NCBI RefSeq assembly: GCF_029933015.1
Contig: NZ_JAOZOZ010000052.1
Location: 1-11,012, forward strand
DNA: 11,012 nt
Source of the DNA: Hydrogenimonas sp.
GTDB taxonomy: Bacteria > Campylobacterota > Campylobacteria > Campylobacterales > Hydrogenimonadaceae
Direction: 5' to 3'
In this document: positions 1 through 10,259 of the stretch, in pieces
How the letters are laid out: each line of letters begins with the position of its first letter
Numbering within the stretch: the first letter of the stretch is position 1
The notes under the pieces: generated by a model
Database searches by the model: none
What the model was told of the DNA's origin: nothing
Seen by the model: only the letters and a program-made list of their open reading frames with translations
Program-made: the position numbers and the translations under genes

Positions 1-3000
1 CTATTTGTTCGCTTTGCTCAGAGGAAGCAGTTCCCGCTTGCGGTAGGCGAGCAGGATCGTCACGGCGACGACGGCGATGACGTAGTAGACGAATGTCGGG
101 ATCGGTACAGGATCGCCTTTGGCGTAGGAGTGCATGCCGCTCAGGTAGTAGTTGACGCCGAAATAGGTCATGATGACCGAGCTGAACGCCAACAGCGAGG
201 CGACATTGAAGGCGAAGACGCCCCGCATCGACTTGACGAAGCGGATATGGACGACGACGGCGTAGACCAGAATCGTTACCAATGCCCAGGTCTCCTTGGG
301 GTCCCATCCCCAGTAGCGTCCCCAGCTCTCGTTGGCCCAGACGCCGCCCAGGAAGTTTCCGACCGTCAGCAGCGCCAGGCCGGCGATCAGCGTCATTTCG
401 TTGATGTGGGTCAGTTCCCGGATCGAATATTCGATATCGGCGCGGTTTTCACCGTGCTTGATGATGTAGAGCCAGAGAGTGATGAATCCCAGCAGCGCGC
501 CCAGTCCCAAAAATCCGTAGCTGGCCGTGATGACGGCGACGTGGATCATGAGCCAGTAGGATTTGAGGACCGGCACCAGGTTCGTGATCTCCGGGTCGAG
601 CCAGTTGAGATGGGCGACGAAGAGGATCAGCCCAGCCAGGATCGACGTGGCCGCCAGCGTGATCGGGGAGCGTCTCGAAAAGATGAAGCCCGCCAGCAGC
701 GTCGCCCATCCGATGTAGAGCATCGATTCGTAACCGTTGCTCCAGGGGGCGTGGCCGGCGATGTACCAGCGCAGTCCCAGCGCCACCGTCTGGACGAAGA
801 AGCCGGCGATCAGAATCGCCATCCCGATGCGTACCGGCCATTTGAGATTGAATTTCGGCTTGATGATGTGCCAGATCGCCAGTATCAGGAGCACGAGACC
901 CACCAGCAGATAGAGGGGCACCAGTTTCTGGAACGGTTTGGTCTCGTTCATCAGAAGCTCCGCTTCGATGCGGCCCTTCTCGGGAATGATGGCGGCGCCG
1001 TAGAAATTCTGGTACTGCTTGATCACTTCGAGGGCCTTGTCCGCTTTGGACCAGTCGCCGCTCTTGAGGGCTCCGTCGATGTTGCTGAAGTAGCTGGCCA
1101 GAATCGCCTGGACGAACTTTCCGCTCTTTTCGTCGAAATGTTTGATGGCGTCGATCGGCGCGTACCAACGCCCCGTCTTGTCCTGGGGATTTGGGAATAT
1201 CCGCAGCAGCGAGCCGGTAAAGGTCATGTACATCACGTTGACCCGTTCGTCGACTTTCAGGATCTCTTTGTCGAGGGTGGTGCGCTCTGCGGGACGTTTC
1301 CGGGTGATCTCCTCGACGCGGGCTCCCAGCTTGTAGCTCTCTTTCTGCTTGAAGTCGAAAAAGTCGTCGAATTTCGCGTATTTCGCTTTCGGATCGATTC
1401 CCAGAATATCGTTGATACCGGGATGGGAGACTTTGATCATCGGGACTTTCTGCCACGCCTGGGGCCGGATGATCATGCCCAGAAAGATCTGGTCTGCATT
1501 GAGACCGAAACGCTCCTCTTTGCGGGATACTTTGCGAAGCACCTCCCGCGCCAGCGTGTCGATCGGCTCGATCCGCCCGCCATTGTCCTGCACCAGCAGC
1601 CTGCCGAACTCGCCGGCGTGGGCTTTCTGAATGATCGGCAGCCCCAGCTTCTTCGCCTCGGGTTCGCCTGCATGCATCGGCAAAGATGCCGCACCGAGCA
1701 TCAGAAAGACAGCGAAAGCGGGGGCGCATTTCTCCGCCATCTTCTGAAGATCGCGCGCTCTTCTCATCAGGGTCTGGAAACGGCTCGAATAGGTCAGCAT
1801 CGATCCGAACATCCCCAGCGCCAGCAGGAAATAGCCGATATAGGTGGGCAGTGTCCCCGGATCGTGGTTGACCGAGAGGATCGTCCCCTTCTCGTCCATG
1901 TCGTAGGAGGACTGGAAGAAGCGGTATCCCCGATAATCCAGCACATGGTTCATATAGATTCTAAAAGGCATCTCCACCCCTTTTTCCGGATCGATCACCA
2001 CCACTTCGCTGGCGTAGGAGGAGGGACTCATGGAACCCGGATAGCGCTCCAGCTGGAAATCGACCAGCTTGATCGAGAAGGGAAGCTTGATGATCCGCGA
2101 TCCGTAGCTGACGGCGATATCCCATCCCTTCAAAGAGACGCGCTGCTCCTCGCCAGGCTGTCCCTTCCTGCCGAACACCGTGACCGTTTTCGACTCGCCA
2201 TCCATCGAAAGTTTCAGTTCGACGGCGTCGAGGGAGGCGCGCATCGCGGGCCCGCTTTTTCCGTCTGCGCTCTCGATGACCACTTTCGCGTGGGGGTACG
2301 CCTCCTTGATGACGAAATTGATGCCTGAGCCACTGTAGAGGTGGCGAGCCTGAAGCTCCCTCTTTTCACCCTGCTCGACGATACCCGAACTCTGGTCCTC
2401 CATTTTGAGATACTGGAGAGCGAAGGGGAGTTTGGCGACGATCTTCCCATCAACCAGGTCGATGCGGATCACCGGTTTGGCACTCTGAACATCGGTTTCG
2501 AAAGCGATGACGAAGGCGGGGGTCTCGAAACTCTCACCCGCTTTCAGCGTCATCTGCTGTGGGCTGTCTCCCGAAGCGACCATCAGGGAGATGAGAGGAC
2601 CGCCTTCGCTGTCCACGACGATCTTTTCGGCGGCATCGGGAATGTAGCGGAGCACTTCGAGTTTCAGCGTTTCGCCGTCGAGGCGGATCTTCTGGACCGT
2701 ATGGTTGCTTCCCAGTTTGGAGAAAAGCACGGGCTTGGCGTAGGTGAGGTGTTTTCCGGCTCTGGAGGCGTTGACCTGGATGAAGGTGCGGTCGGTGATC
2801 AGTTCGTTACTCGCCTGCCCCTCGCGGATATGCATGATGCCTTCGTAACCGATGTATCGGGTGATCGCCGCGCCGATCAGAATGATGACGAAGGCCACAT
2901 GGAAGGTGAAAACGAGGAATTTGCCGGGCCGCCACATACGGTATCGTACGATATTGGCGATAAGATTGACGGCCAGTATGAACAGAAGAAATTCGAACCA

Positions 3001-3144
3001 TCGGGCGTTGTAGACGAGGGCTTTGGCCGTCTGGGTTCCGTAGTCGTTCTCTATGAATGTCGCGGCACCGATGGCGAATGCGAAGATCAGCATCAAAACG
3101 ATGGCGCTGTGCATCGAAAGAATATACTCGGTCACTTTTTTCAT
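1..3144 (-). CDS. ccsBA: Fused CcsB-CcsA (ResB-ResC) cytochrome c synthetase, System II
   Basis: This 1047-residue inner-membrane protein exports haem and attaches it covalently to CXXCH sites of periplasmic apocytochromes c. The N-terminal ResB/CcsB half has three membrane segments (about 11-31, 49-68, 77-97), a large periplasmic domain (about 98-432) and a fourth segment (about 433-452). A further hydrophobic stretch (about 474-490) precedes a second periplasmic domain (about 491-740) containing GRIEPIDTLAREVLRK. The CcsA half (about 741-1047) has roughly eight or nine segments and the haem-binding WWD motif at 936-950 (WANESWGRYWGWDPK). The four functionally important histidines of the family can be assigned by context: His82 and His868 in membrane segments, His798 (GHAPWSNGYES) and His1005 (GMHSYA) on the periplasmic side. 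The ATG is preceded by GGAG eight bases upstream. The stop is TAG at the window edge. No thioredoxin-like partner (ResA, CcdA) lies in the window. The reading frame is intact and the call is secure. Confidence 0.96.
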   Translation of the reverse strand: MKKVTEYILSMHSAIVLMLIFAFAIGAATFIENDYGTQTAKALVYNARWFEFLLFILAVNLIANIVRYRMWRPGKFLVFTFHVAFVIILIGAAITRYIGYEGIMHIREGQASNELITDRTFIQVNASRAGKHLTYAKPVLFSKLGSNHTVQKIRLDGETLKLEVLRYIPDAAEKIVVDSEGGPLISLMVASGDSPQQMTLKAGESFETPAFVIAFETDVQSAKPVIRIDLVDGKIVAKLPFALQYLKMEDQSSGIVEQGEKRELQARHLYSGSGINFVIKEAYPHAKVVIESADGKSGPAMRASLDAVELKLSMDGESKTVTVFGRKGQPGEEQRVSLKGWDIAVSYGSRIIKLPFSIKLVDFQLERYPGSMSPSSYASEVVVIDPEKGVEMPFRIYMNHVLDYRGYRFFQSSYDMDEKGTILSVNHDPGTLPTYIGYFLLALGMFGSMLTYSSRFQTLMRRARDLQKMAEKCAPAFAVFLMLGAASLPMHAGEPEAKKLGLPIIQKAHAGEFGRLLVQDNGGRIEPIDTLAREVLRKVSRKEERFGLNADQIFLGMIIRPQAWQKVPMIKVSHPGINDILGIDPKAKYAKFDDFFDFKQKESYKLGARVEEITRKRPAERTTLDKEILKVDERVNVMYMTFTGSLLRIFPNPQDKTGRWYAPIDAIKHFDEKSGKFVQAILASYFSNIDGALKSGDWSKADKALEVIKQYQNFYGAAIIPEKGRIEAELLMNETKPFQKLVPLYLLVGLVLLILAIWHIIKPKFNLKWPVRIGMAILIAGFFVQTVALGLRWYIAGHAPWSNGYESMLYIGWATLLAGFIFSRRSPITLAATSILAGLILFVAHLNWLDPEITNLVPVLKSYWLMIHVAVITASYGFLGLGALLGFITLWLYIIKHGENRADIEYSIRELTHINEMTLIAGLALLTVGNFLGGVWANESWGRYWGWDPKETWALVTILVYAVVVHIRFVKSMRGVFAFNVASLLAFSSVIMTYFGVNYYLSGMHSYAKGDPVPIPTFVYYVIAVVAVTILLAYRKRELLPLSKANK

Positions 3145-3172
3145 AGGCGGAACTCCGGCGTGTCAGAATGGT

Positions 3173-3204
3173 GACGAAAAGGGCCAAAAAGCCTCTGCTT
3201 CGTC
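3173..3204 (-). other. Inverted repeat (possible leader hairpin) upstream of ccsBA
   Basis: GACGAA and TTCGTC form a perfect 6-bp inverted repeat separated by 20 bases, with a nested GGC/GCC pairing around a T-rich loop on the transcribed strand. It lies 28 bases before the ccsBA start codon. No T tract follows it, so it does not look like an intrinsic terminator for polA. It may fold in the ccsBA leader RNA. The stem is short and chance occurrence is quite possible. Confidence 0.25.
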
Positions 3205-3217
3205 GGTTTACAAGTTG

Positions 3218-3226
3218 ATTATCATA
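3218..3226 (-). promoter_or_regulatory. Candidate -10 element for ccsBA
   Basis: The minus strand reads TATGATAAT here, which contains TATGAT and GATAAT, each one mismatch from the sigma70 -10 consensus. It sits in the 137-base gap between polA and ccsBA and would give a leader of about 70 bases. No matching -35 is present at 16-18 bases (the nearest T-rich hexamer, TTTACC, is 21 bases away). Campylobacterota promoters often lack a conserved -35, so that absence does not exclude it. The rest of the gap holds nothing else I can support apart from the inverted repeat in the leader. Confidence 0.35.
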
Positions 3227-3281
3227 CCGAAAGAAAGGCGTTTGGCAGGTAAAGAGAAGAGCTAATTCATAGACATAAGAC

Positions 3282-5966
3282 TCATTTCAGCTCACTCCAA
3301 CGATGACCGATATTGATACTGGTCTTCAGCGGAATTTTCAGTGAAACGATATTCTCCATTACCTCCGAAAAACGCTTCGAAAGGGGTTCTGCATCCTTTT
3401 GCGCGATCTCGAATATCAGTTCGTCGTGAATCTGCAGCAAAATAGCCGCATCGAGGGACTCCTCCCTGATGATCCGGTGGATCTCCAGCATCGCCAGTTT
3501 GATCAGATCGGCGGTACTTCCCTGAAAGACGGTGTTGCCCGCTTCGCGAAGATAGGCGGCCAGCTGCATCGCGTTGGCGTGTTCGAAGTCGAAATAGCGG
3601 CGGCGCCCCAGGAGCGTTTCGACGAACCCCTGCTCCTTGGCTTTCTTCTCGATCGACTCCAGAAAGGATTTTACCGTGGGAAAGGAGGCGAAATAGTTTT
3701 CGATGATCGCTTTCGCCTCTTTGGTGGAGATGCCCAGCGTCTGGGCCAGCTTTCGGCTTCCCATGCCGTAGAGCAGCCCGAAGTTGACCGTTTTGGCGAT
3801 GTTGCGCTTTTTGGCGGCCTCCTCGGGACCGAAGAGCCTTATCGCCGTCTCCATATGGATATCCTTGTTCTGCCGGAACGCTTCGGTCAGGACGGGATCC
3901 TCCGAAAAGTGGGCCAGAAACCGCAGCTCGATCTGGGAGTAGTCGATCCCGACCAGCAGATACCCTTCGCCGGCGACGAACCCTTCCCGGATTCGCCGCC
4001 CCTCTTCGGTCTTGACGGGAATGTTCTGCAGATTCGGGTTTTTGCTGCTCAGACGTCCCGTGGCCGTCCCCGTCTGGATGAAAGAGGTGTGGACACGATG
4101 CCCGGGATCCTCTTTGGCCAGTTTCAGCAGCGGCTCGATATAGGTGCTCATCAGTTTGTGAAGCTCCCGGTAGGCCAGCAGTTTTTCGACGATGGGGTGG
4201 CTTCCCCTCAGACCGTCGAGAACCTTCTCGTTGGTGCTGTAGCCGCCCGATTTCGTCTTTTTCCCGCCGGGAAGCCCCAGGACGCCGAAGAGGATCTCAC
4301 CCAGCTGTTTGGGGGAGTTGATGTTGAACTCCCGCCCGGCCAGCTCGTAGATCTCCCGCGTCAAAGCCACGAGACGCCCTCCGATCTCGCTTTTGAGCGA
4401 CTCGAACCGCCCGATGTCGACGGCGATGCCGTGTCTCTCCATGGCGATCAGCACGTTGATGAAAGGGTATTCGACCTCTTTGGCTTCGTCGATCAGGCGT
4501 TCGGCTCCCTGAAGTCTGAGCATCTCGGTGAGTTTGAAGTAGAGGCGGTAACTCATCCAGGCGTCTTCGGCGGCGTATTTCGTCGCCTCCTCGATCGGCA
4601 CGCCGCTGAAATTCTCCCCCTTTTTGACCGTATCCTTGAAAGCGACCATCTCGTGGCCGAAATAGCGAAGCGCCAGTCGGTCCAGACCCACGGCCCCCTC
4701 CGGGTCCACGAGCCACGCCAGCAGCATCGTGTCGGCGAAGGGTTCGACCTCGTCGAAGCTAAAAAGCCGGTAGAGCAGTCCCAGGTCGAACTTGAGGTTG
4801 TGGCCGAAAAAGCGTTTTTTCAACAGGATTTCGAAAGCCTTTTTCGCATCCTCCATCGAAAGCTGTCTCCCGACCCCCAGATAGTTGTGGCCCACCGGCA
4901 CGTAGTAGGCGCGCCCCTCTTCGAAACAGAAACTGAAACCGACCAGTGCGGCGCGGCGGATATCGAGGTCGTCGGTCTCGGTATCGATCGCCACGGGGGT
5001 TTTCTCATCGATCTTTTCCAGTATTTCGAAAAGTTTTTCGGCGTCGTCGATCAGCACCGCTTCGAACGTGTCGCGCCGGGGTGTTTTCGGGGACGGCTGC
5101 TTACTCCCCTCCTCCCGCTTCAGACGCCGCAGGATGTTGCGCATCTCGTAGCGCTCCAGCTCGTCGCGGATTTTCACCAGCGGATCGGTGGGGGGCATGC
5201 GAAAGGCGGTCAGATCGCAGTTGTCGAAGATGTCGTCTCTGAGCGTCACCAGCTCCCTGCTTCGGTAGGCGTCCTCTTTGTGTTTAATCAGCAGATTTCT
5301 GATTCTTTCGGGTTTCACTTCGTCGATATGTTCGTAGATGCCGTCGAGGGAATGAAACTGCGTCAGCAGTTTCACGGCGGTTTTCGGCCCGATGCCCGGA
5401 ACGCCCGGGACGTTGTCGGAGCTGTCGCCGATCAATGCCTGATAGTCGGTGAACTGCTTCGGATGGATGCCGTACTTCTGCAGACACGCCTCTTCGTCGA
5501 TCTCCACCTTCCTGATCGGATCGAAGAGCACGACATGCCTGTCGTCGATGAGCTGGTAGAGATCCTTGTCGTGGCTGACGATACGGACTCTGATCCCCTG
5601 TTCCCTGGCACATTTGACCATCGAGGCGATCACGTCGTCCGCTTCGTAGTTGTCGAGACTCAATTTCGAAAGTCCCATCTTCTCGATCCACTTTATCGCC
5701 ACGGGGAGCTGCTGTTTGAGTTCCGGCGGCGCTTCGGGACGCTGCGCCTTGTAGTTGGGATCGATCTTCTGTCTGAAGCTGGGTCCGGGGGCGTCGAGGG
5801 CGAAGAGCAGATAGTCGGTCGGGTACTCTTTTTCGAGATTGAGGATCAGATTCGCGAATCCGGTCAGCAGGCCGGTCGGAAAACCTTCGGAGTTTTTCAG
5901 AGGCGGAAGGGCGTAGAAACTTCGGAAAAAGAAACCGAAGGTATCGATAACGGTCAGTGTTTTCAT
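3282..5966 (-). CDS. polA: DNA polymerase I
   Basis: This 894-residue enzyme fills gaps after excision repair and removes RNA primers from Okazaki fragments. All three activities appear intact. The 5' nuclease domain (about 1-290) has Asp8, YEADD at 107-111, SHDKD at 131-135, GDSSDN at 180-185 and the helix-hairpin-helix GIGPKTA at 191-197. The 3'-5' exonuclease domain (about 300-480) has Exo I Asp328/Glu330 (AIDTETD), Exo II Asp394 (GHNLKFD) and Exo III Tyr464/Asp468 (YAAED). The polymerase domain has motif A Asp675 (VGIDYSQIELR), motif B from Lys725 to Gly734 (KTVNFGLLYG) and motif C His847-Asp848-Glu849 (QIHDE). A QGSTADLIK stretch at 815-823 replaces the more usual QGTAADLIK. The ATG start matches the family N-terminus. 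Its ribosome-binding site is weak. A hairpin lies 28 bases upstream of the start. Length is normal for full-length bacterial PolA. Confidence 0.98.
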   Translation of the reverse strand: MKTLTVIDTFGFFFRSFYALPPLKNSEGFPTGLLTGFANLILNLEKEYPTDYLLFALDAPGPSFRQKIDPNYKAQRPEAPPELKQQLPVAIKWIEKMGLSKLSLDNYEADDVIASMVKCAREQGIRVRIVSHDKDLYQLIDDRHVVLFDPIRKVEIDEEACLQKYGIHPKQFTDYQALIGDSSDNVPGVPGIGPKTAVKLLTQFHSLDGIYEHIDEVKPERIRNLLIKHKEDAYRSRELVTLRDDIFDNCDLTAFRMPPTDPLVKIRDELERYEMRNILRRLKREEGSKQPSPKTPRRDTFEAVLIDDAEKLFEILEKIDEKTPVAIDTETDDLDIRRAALVGFSFCFEEGRAYYVPVGHNYLGVGRQLSMEDAKKAFEILLKKRFFGHNLKFDLGLLYRLFSFDEVEPFADTMLLAWLVDPEGAVGLDRLALRYFGHEMVAFKDTVKKGENFSGVPIEEATKYAAEDAWMSYRLYFKLTEMLRLQGAERLIDEAKEVEYPFINVLIAMERHGIAVDIGRFESLKSEIGGRLVALTREIYELAGREFNINSPKQLGEILFGVLGLPGGKKTKSGGYSTNEKVLDGLRGSHPIVEKLLAYRELHKLMSTYIEPLLKLAKEDPGHRVHTSFIQTGTATGRLSSKNPNLQNIPVKTEEGRRIREGFVAGEGYLLVGIDYSQIELRFLAHFSEDPVLTEAFRQNKDIHMETAIRLFGPEEAAKKRNIAKTVNFGLLYGMGSRKLAQTLGISTKEAKAIIENYFASFPTVKSFLESIEKKAKEQGFVETLLGRRRYFDFEHANAMQLAAYLREAGNTVFQGSTADLIKLAMLEIHRIIREESLDAAILLQIHDELIFEIAQKDAEPLSKRFSEVMENIVSLKIPLKTSINIGHRWSELK

Positions 5967-5981
5967 AACCGGAATGATACC

Positions 5982-6027
5982 AAAAGAGGCTTAACGCAAA
6001 GAGAAGGCGACCGCCCTCTTCTTTGCG
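5982..6027 (-). terminator. Hairpin with weak T tract between the HDOD gene and polA
   Basis: On the minus strand the arms CGCAAAGAAGAGGGCG and CGCCTTCTCTTTGCG are complementary apart from one bulged A and one G-U pair, giving about 14 pairs closed by a GGTC tetraloop. The hairpin begins 10 bases after the HDOD stop codon, where an intrinsic terminator would sit. The following sequence is TTAAGCCTCTTTT, so the T tract is interrupted and displaced by several bases. It may terminate partially, or act as an RNA stability or processing element. Only 28 bases separate it from the polA ATG, too little room for a complete promoter after it. Confidence 0.55.
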
Positions 6028-6037
6028 GATGGGGAGT

Positions 6038-6856
6038 TTATGCGTTCCAGCGCTCGGTCAGTTCCGTCAGCGCCTCCTGCAGGGGCTCTTCCGGCAGGCC
6101 GGCCTTGAGGGCGAAATTGACGGCGCGTTTTTGGTTTTTCTCGCTCAGAGGTGCGCGTACGCTGACCGCTTCGGAAGCGATGCGCAGCACCCACGCCTCC
6201 TCTTTGGAGTCGCCGTCGGCCTGGTTGGGCATGTCGGCCCACTGGATCAGATCGGCGACGTAGTCGTCGAACTCCCAGTGGCGCAGCATCGCCGCGCTCA
6301 CCTCGGCCGTCGTGGCGTCGATGTAGTTGCGTTCGGTCTCCCGGATATCCCATCCCGCATCGAGCTCCGCCTTGAAGGTGGCGTCTTCACCCTCCCGCAG
6401 AAGCTCGTCGGAGATGACGATCTTTCCGATCTCCTGCAGCAGCGCCAGTAGACGGATCCGCTCGACCTTGGCCGGATTGACCGCCCTCATCCAGCGCTCC
6501 GCCAGCATGCTCTGAAACTGCGAGATTTTGGCGAACTCCTCGCTGGTGATACCGTAGGGTGTCAGATTGGTCCGAAGCATGTTCCGCACGGAGAGGTTTA
6601 TGACCAGATCCTTGACGCTCTTCATACCCAGAAGCGAAACCGCCTGCTCCACGCTCGTGATCTCCTTGCGAAGACCGTAGAAAGCAGAATTGAGCAGCTT
6701 CAGCAGATCGGCGACGACCATCGGGTCCTGCTCGACGATCGCGGCGACGGTCTTGACCGTCACATTGGGGTTTTCGTACGCTTTTTCGATCTCCGTCACG
6801 GTCTTGGGAAGCGGAGGAAGTGAACTGATTCGCTGAACCAATTGGGAGTTTATCAT
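6038..6856 (-). CDS. HDOD-domain protein, probable signalling or regulatory factor
   Basis: The 272-residue protein is one HDOD domain with no obvious fused output domain. The N-terminal half carries typical family features: LPPLPKTVTEI (13-23), a QDP turn before a helix rich in leucine (43-56), LLNSAFYG (54-61), and the SVEQAVSLLGMKSVKDLVINL block (68-88). HDOD proteins are regulators related to HD phosphohydrolases and are found in two-component, motility and stress pathways; most have no shown enzyme activity. Here the position usually written HDIGK reads QEIGK (141-145), so the metal-binding His-Asp pair is absent and catalysis is unlikely. The start is secure: the second in-frame codon upstream is a stop, and a GAAGG lies nine bases before the ATG. 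It follows the small membrane protein gene by 51 bases and probably shares its transcript. Its partner and pathway cannot be read from the sequence. Confidence 0.9.
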   Translation of the reverse strand: MINSQLVQRISSLPPLPKTVTEIEKAYENPNVTVKTVAAIVEQDPMVVADLLKLLNSAFYGLRKEITSVEQAVSLLGMKSVKDLVINLSVRNMLRTNLTPYGITSEEFAKISQFQSMLAERWMRAVNPAKVERIRLLALLQEIGKIVISDELLREGEDATFKAELDAGWDIRETERNYIDATTAEVSAAMLRHWEFDDYVADLIQWADMPNQADGDSKEEAWVLRIASEAVSVRAPLSEKNQKRAVNFALKAGLPEEPLQEALTELTERWNA

Positions 6857-6907
6857 CTTTTCATGCCTTCAAAAATAGTCTTTTCTTTTATGGAATCCAT
6901 TGAAAGA

Positions 6908-7318
6908 TCACGAGCCGAACTTGACACTGTCGGAGCGTGCACGGCGCCGCGCTTTCTTCTTGGCGACCTCCCGGTTGAAGGAGAAGATGGAGTAGATGGC
7001 CCAGATCAGGAACATCGACGCCAGAATCTCGTAGCCGATCGCCCACATCATGAAAAACCCGATGAAATCGCCTTTCGTGATGACGGTGAAAAGATCGCTG
7101 ATGCTACCCTTGGCCGAAAAGGCCAGCATCGCCAGCGTCCCGGTGATATAGGGTCCGAAGATGAAGTAGAGTGCCGCTTTGATGTAGGCGTATTTCGGGT
7201 CGCCGCCCACCAGATCCGCGACGGTGAGCTGTTGATGGAGAAAATCGCCATGATTTTCGTACATCAACTCCTGATATTTGGGCATCGATTTGTAAAATTT
7301 CGTACGTTTGGCAGCCAT
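6908..7318 (-). CDS. Uncharacterised small membrane protein with basic C-terminus
   Basis: I do not recognise this 136-residue protein. The N-terminus is hydrophilic and basic (MAAKRTKFYKSMPKYQ), followed by a soluble stretch to about residue 44. A first hydrophobic segment spans about 47-68 (ending TLAMLAF) and a second about 84-112, rich in Phe, Met, Trp and Ile. The tail (115-136) contains a dense Lys/Arg cluster (KKKARRRARS at 120-129). With two membrane segments and positive residues at both ends, the likely topology has both termini in the cytoplasm. No signal peptide, cysteine pair or catalytic motif is visible. GGGAAG stands just before the ATG. Codon use resembles that of the neighbours, so it looks like a resident gene. 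It lies between uvrA and the HDOD gene, and its position suggests co-transcription with HDOD, not a function. Confidence 0.8.
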   Translation of the reverse strand: MAAKRTKFYKSMPKYQELMYENHGDFLHQQLTVADLVGGDPKYAYIKAALYFIFGPYITGTLAMLAFSAKGSISDLFTVITKGDFIGFFMMWAIGYEILASMFLIWAIYSIFSFNREVAKKKARRRARSDSVKFGS

Positions 7319-7337
7319 ATCTTCCCACTTTCCGAAT

Positions 7338-7385
7338 AAACGTGTTAATTTTGGTCAATATTGTATCATAAAGAGATACACGTTT
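7338..7385. promoter_or_regulatory. Inverted repeat flanking a candidate promoter, possible operator
   Basis: AAACGTGT (7338-7345) and ACACGTTT (7378-7385) are perfect inverted copies 40 bases apart centre to centre, close to four helical turns. Between them the minus strand reads TATGATACAAT, which contains two overlapping -10-like hexamers (TATGAT, TACAAT), and a second small inverted repeat, GTATC-N7-GATAC at 7363-7379. The 100-base gap is visibly AT-rich compared with the genes. The arrangement would suit a dimeric or looped regulator controlling the membrane protein and HDOD genes. No good -35 is present at the expected spacing. The regulator is unknown and chance cannot be excluded. Confidence 0.35.
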
Positions 7386-7404
7386 CCTGACGGATATCTA
7401 CGCT

Positions 7405-7411
7405 ATTTATA
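7405..7411 (-). promoter_or_regulatory. Alternative -10-like element after uvrA
   Basis: The minus strand reads TATAAAT eight bases after the uvrA stop codon. It could serve as a -10 for the downstream membrane protein gene with a leader of about 80 bases. Any -35 would have to lie inside the end of uvrA and I see no clear one. It competes with the TATGATACAAT site inside the inverted repeat as the promoter of this gap. No terminator hairpin with a T tract is evident after uvrA. Confidence 0.25.
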
Positions 7412-7418
7412 CTGATTA

Positions 7419-10250
<2,832 letters not shown>

Positions 10251-10259
10251 TGAATTCCA

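Noticed and set aside
130..2328. 732-codon open frame on the plus strand opposite ccsBA
   Set aside because: It lies wholly antisense to ccsBA, shows no domain, and its composition (Asp, Arg, Gln, His rich) is typical of a shadow frame.
1..3144. Split of ccsBA into separate ccsB and ccsA genes
   Set aside because: The frame is continuous through the junction near residues 459-492, and fused CcsBA is a known form in Campylobacterota.
5967..5994. TATCAT at 5974-5979 as a polA -10
   Set aside because: It lies only seven bases before the ATG, which would put the transcription start at or inside the coding sequence.
3399..6263. 954-codon open frame on the plus strand opposite polA and part of the HDOD gene
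   Set aside because: It is antisense to a complete polA with all motifs intact. Its product is low in family-like features and rich in Asp, Gln, Arg and Val, as expected of a reverse-complement frame in a GC-rich gene that avoids TTA, CTA and TCA codons.
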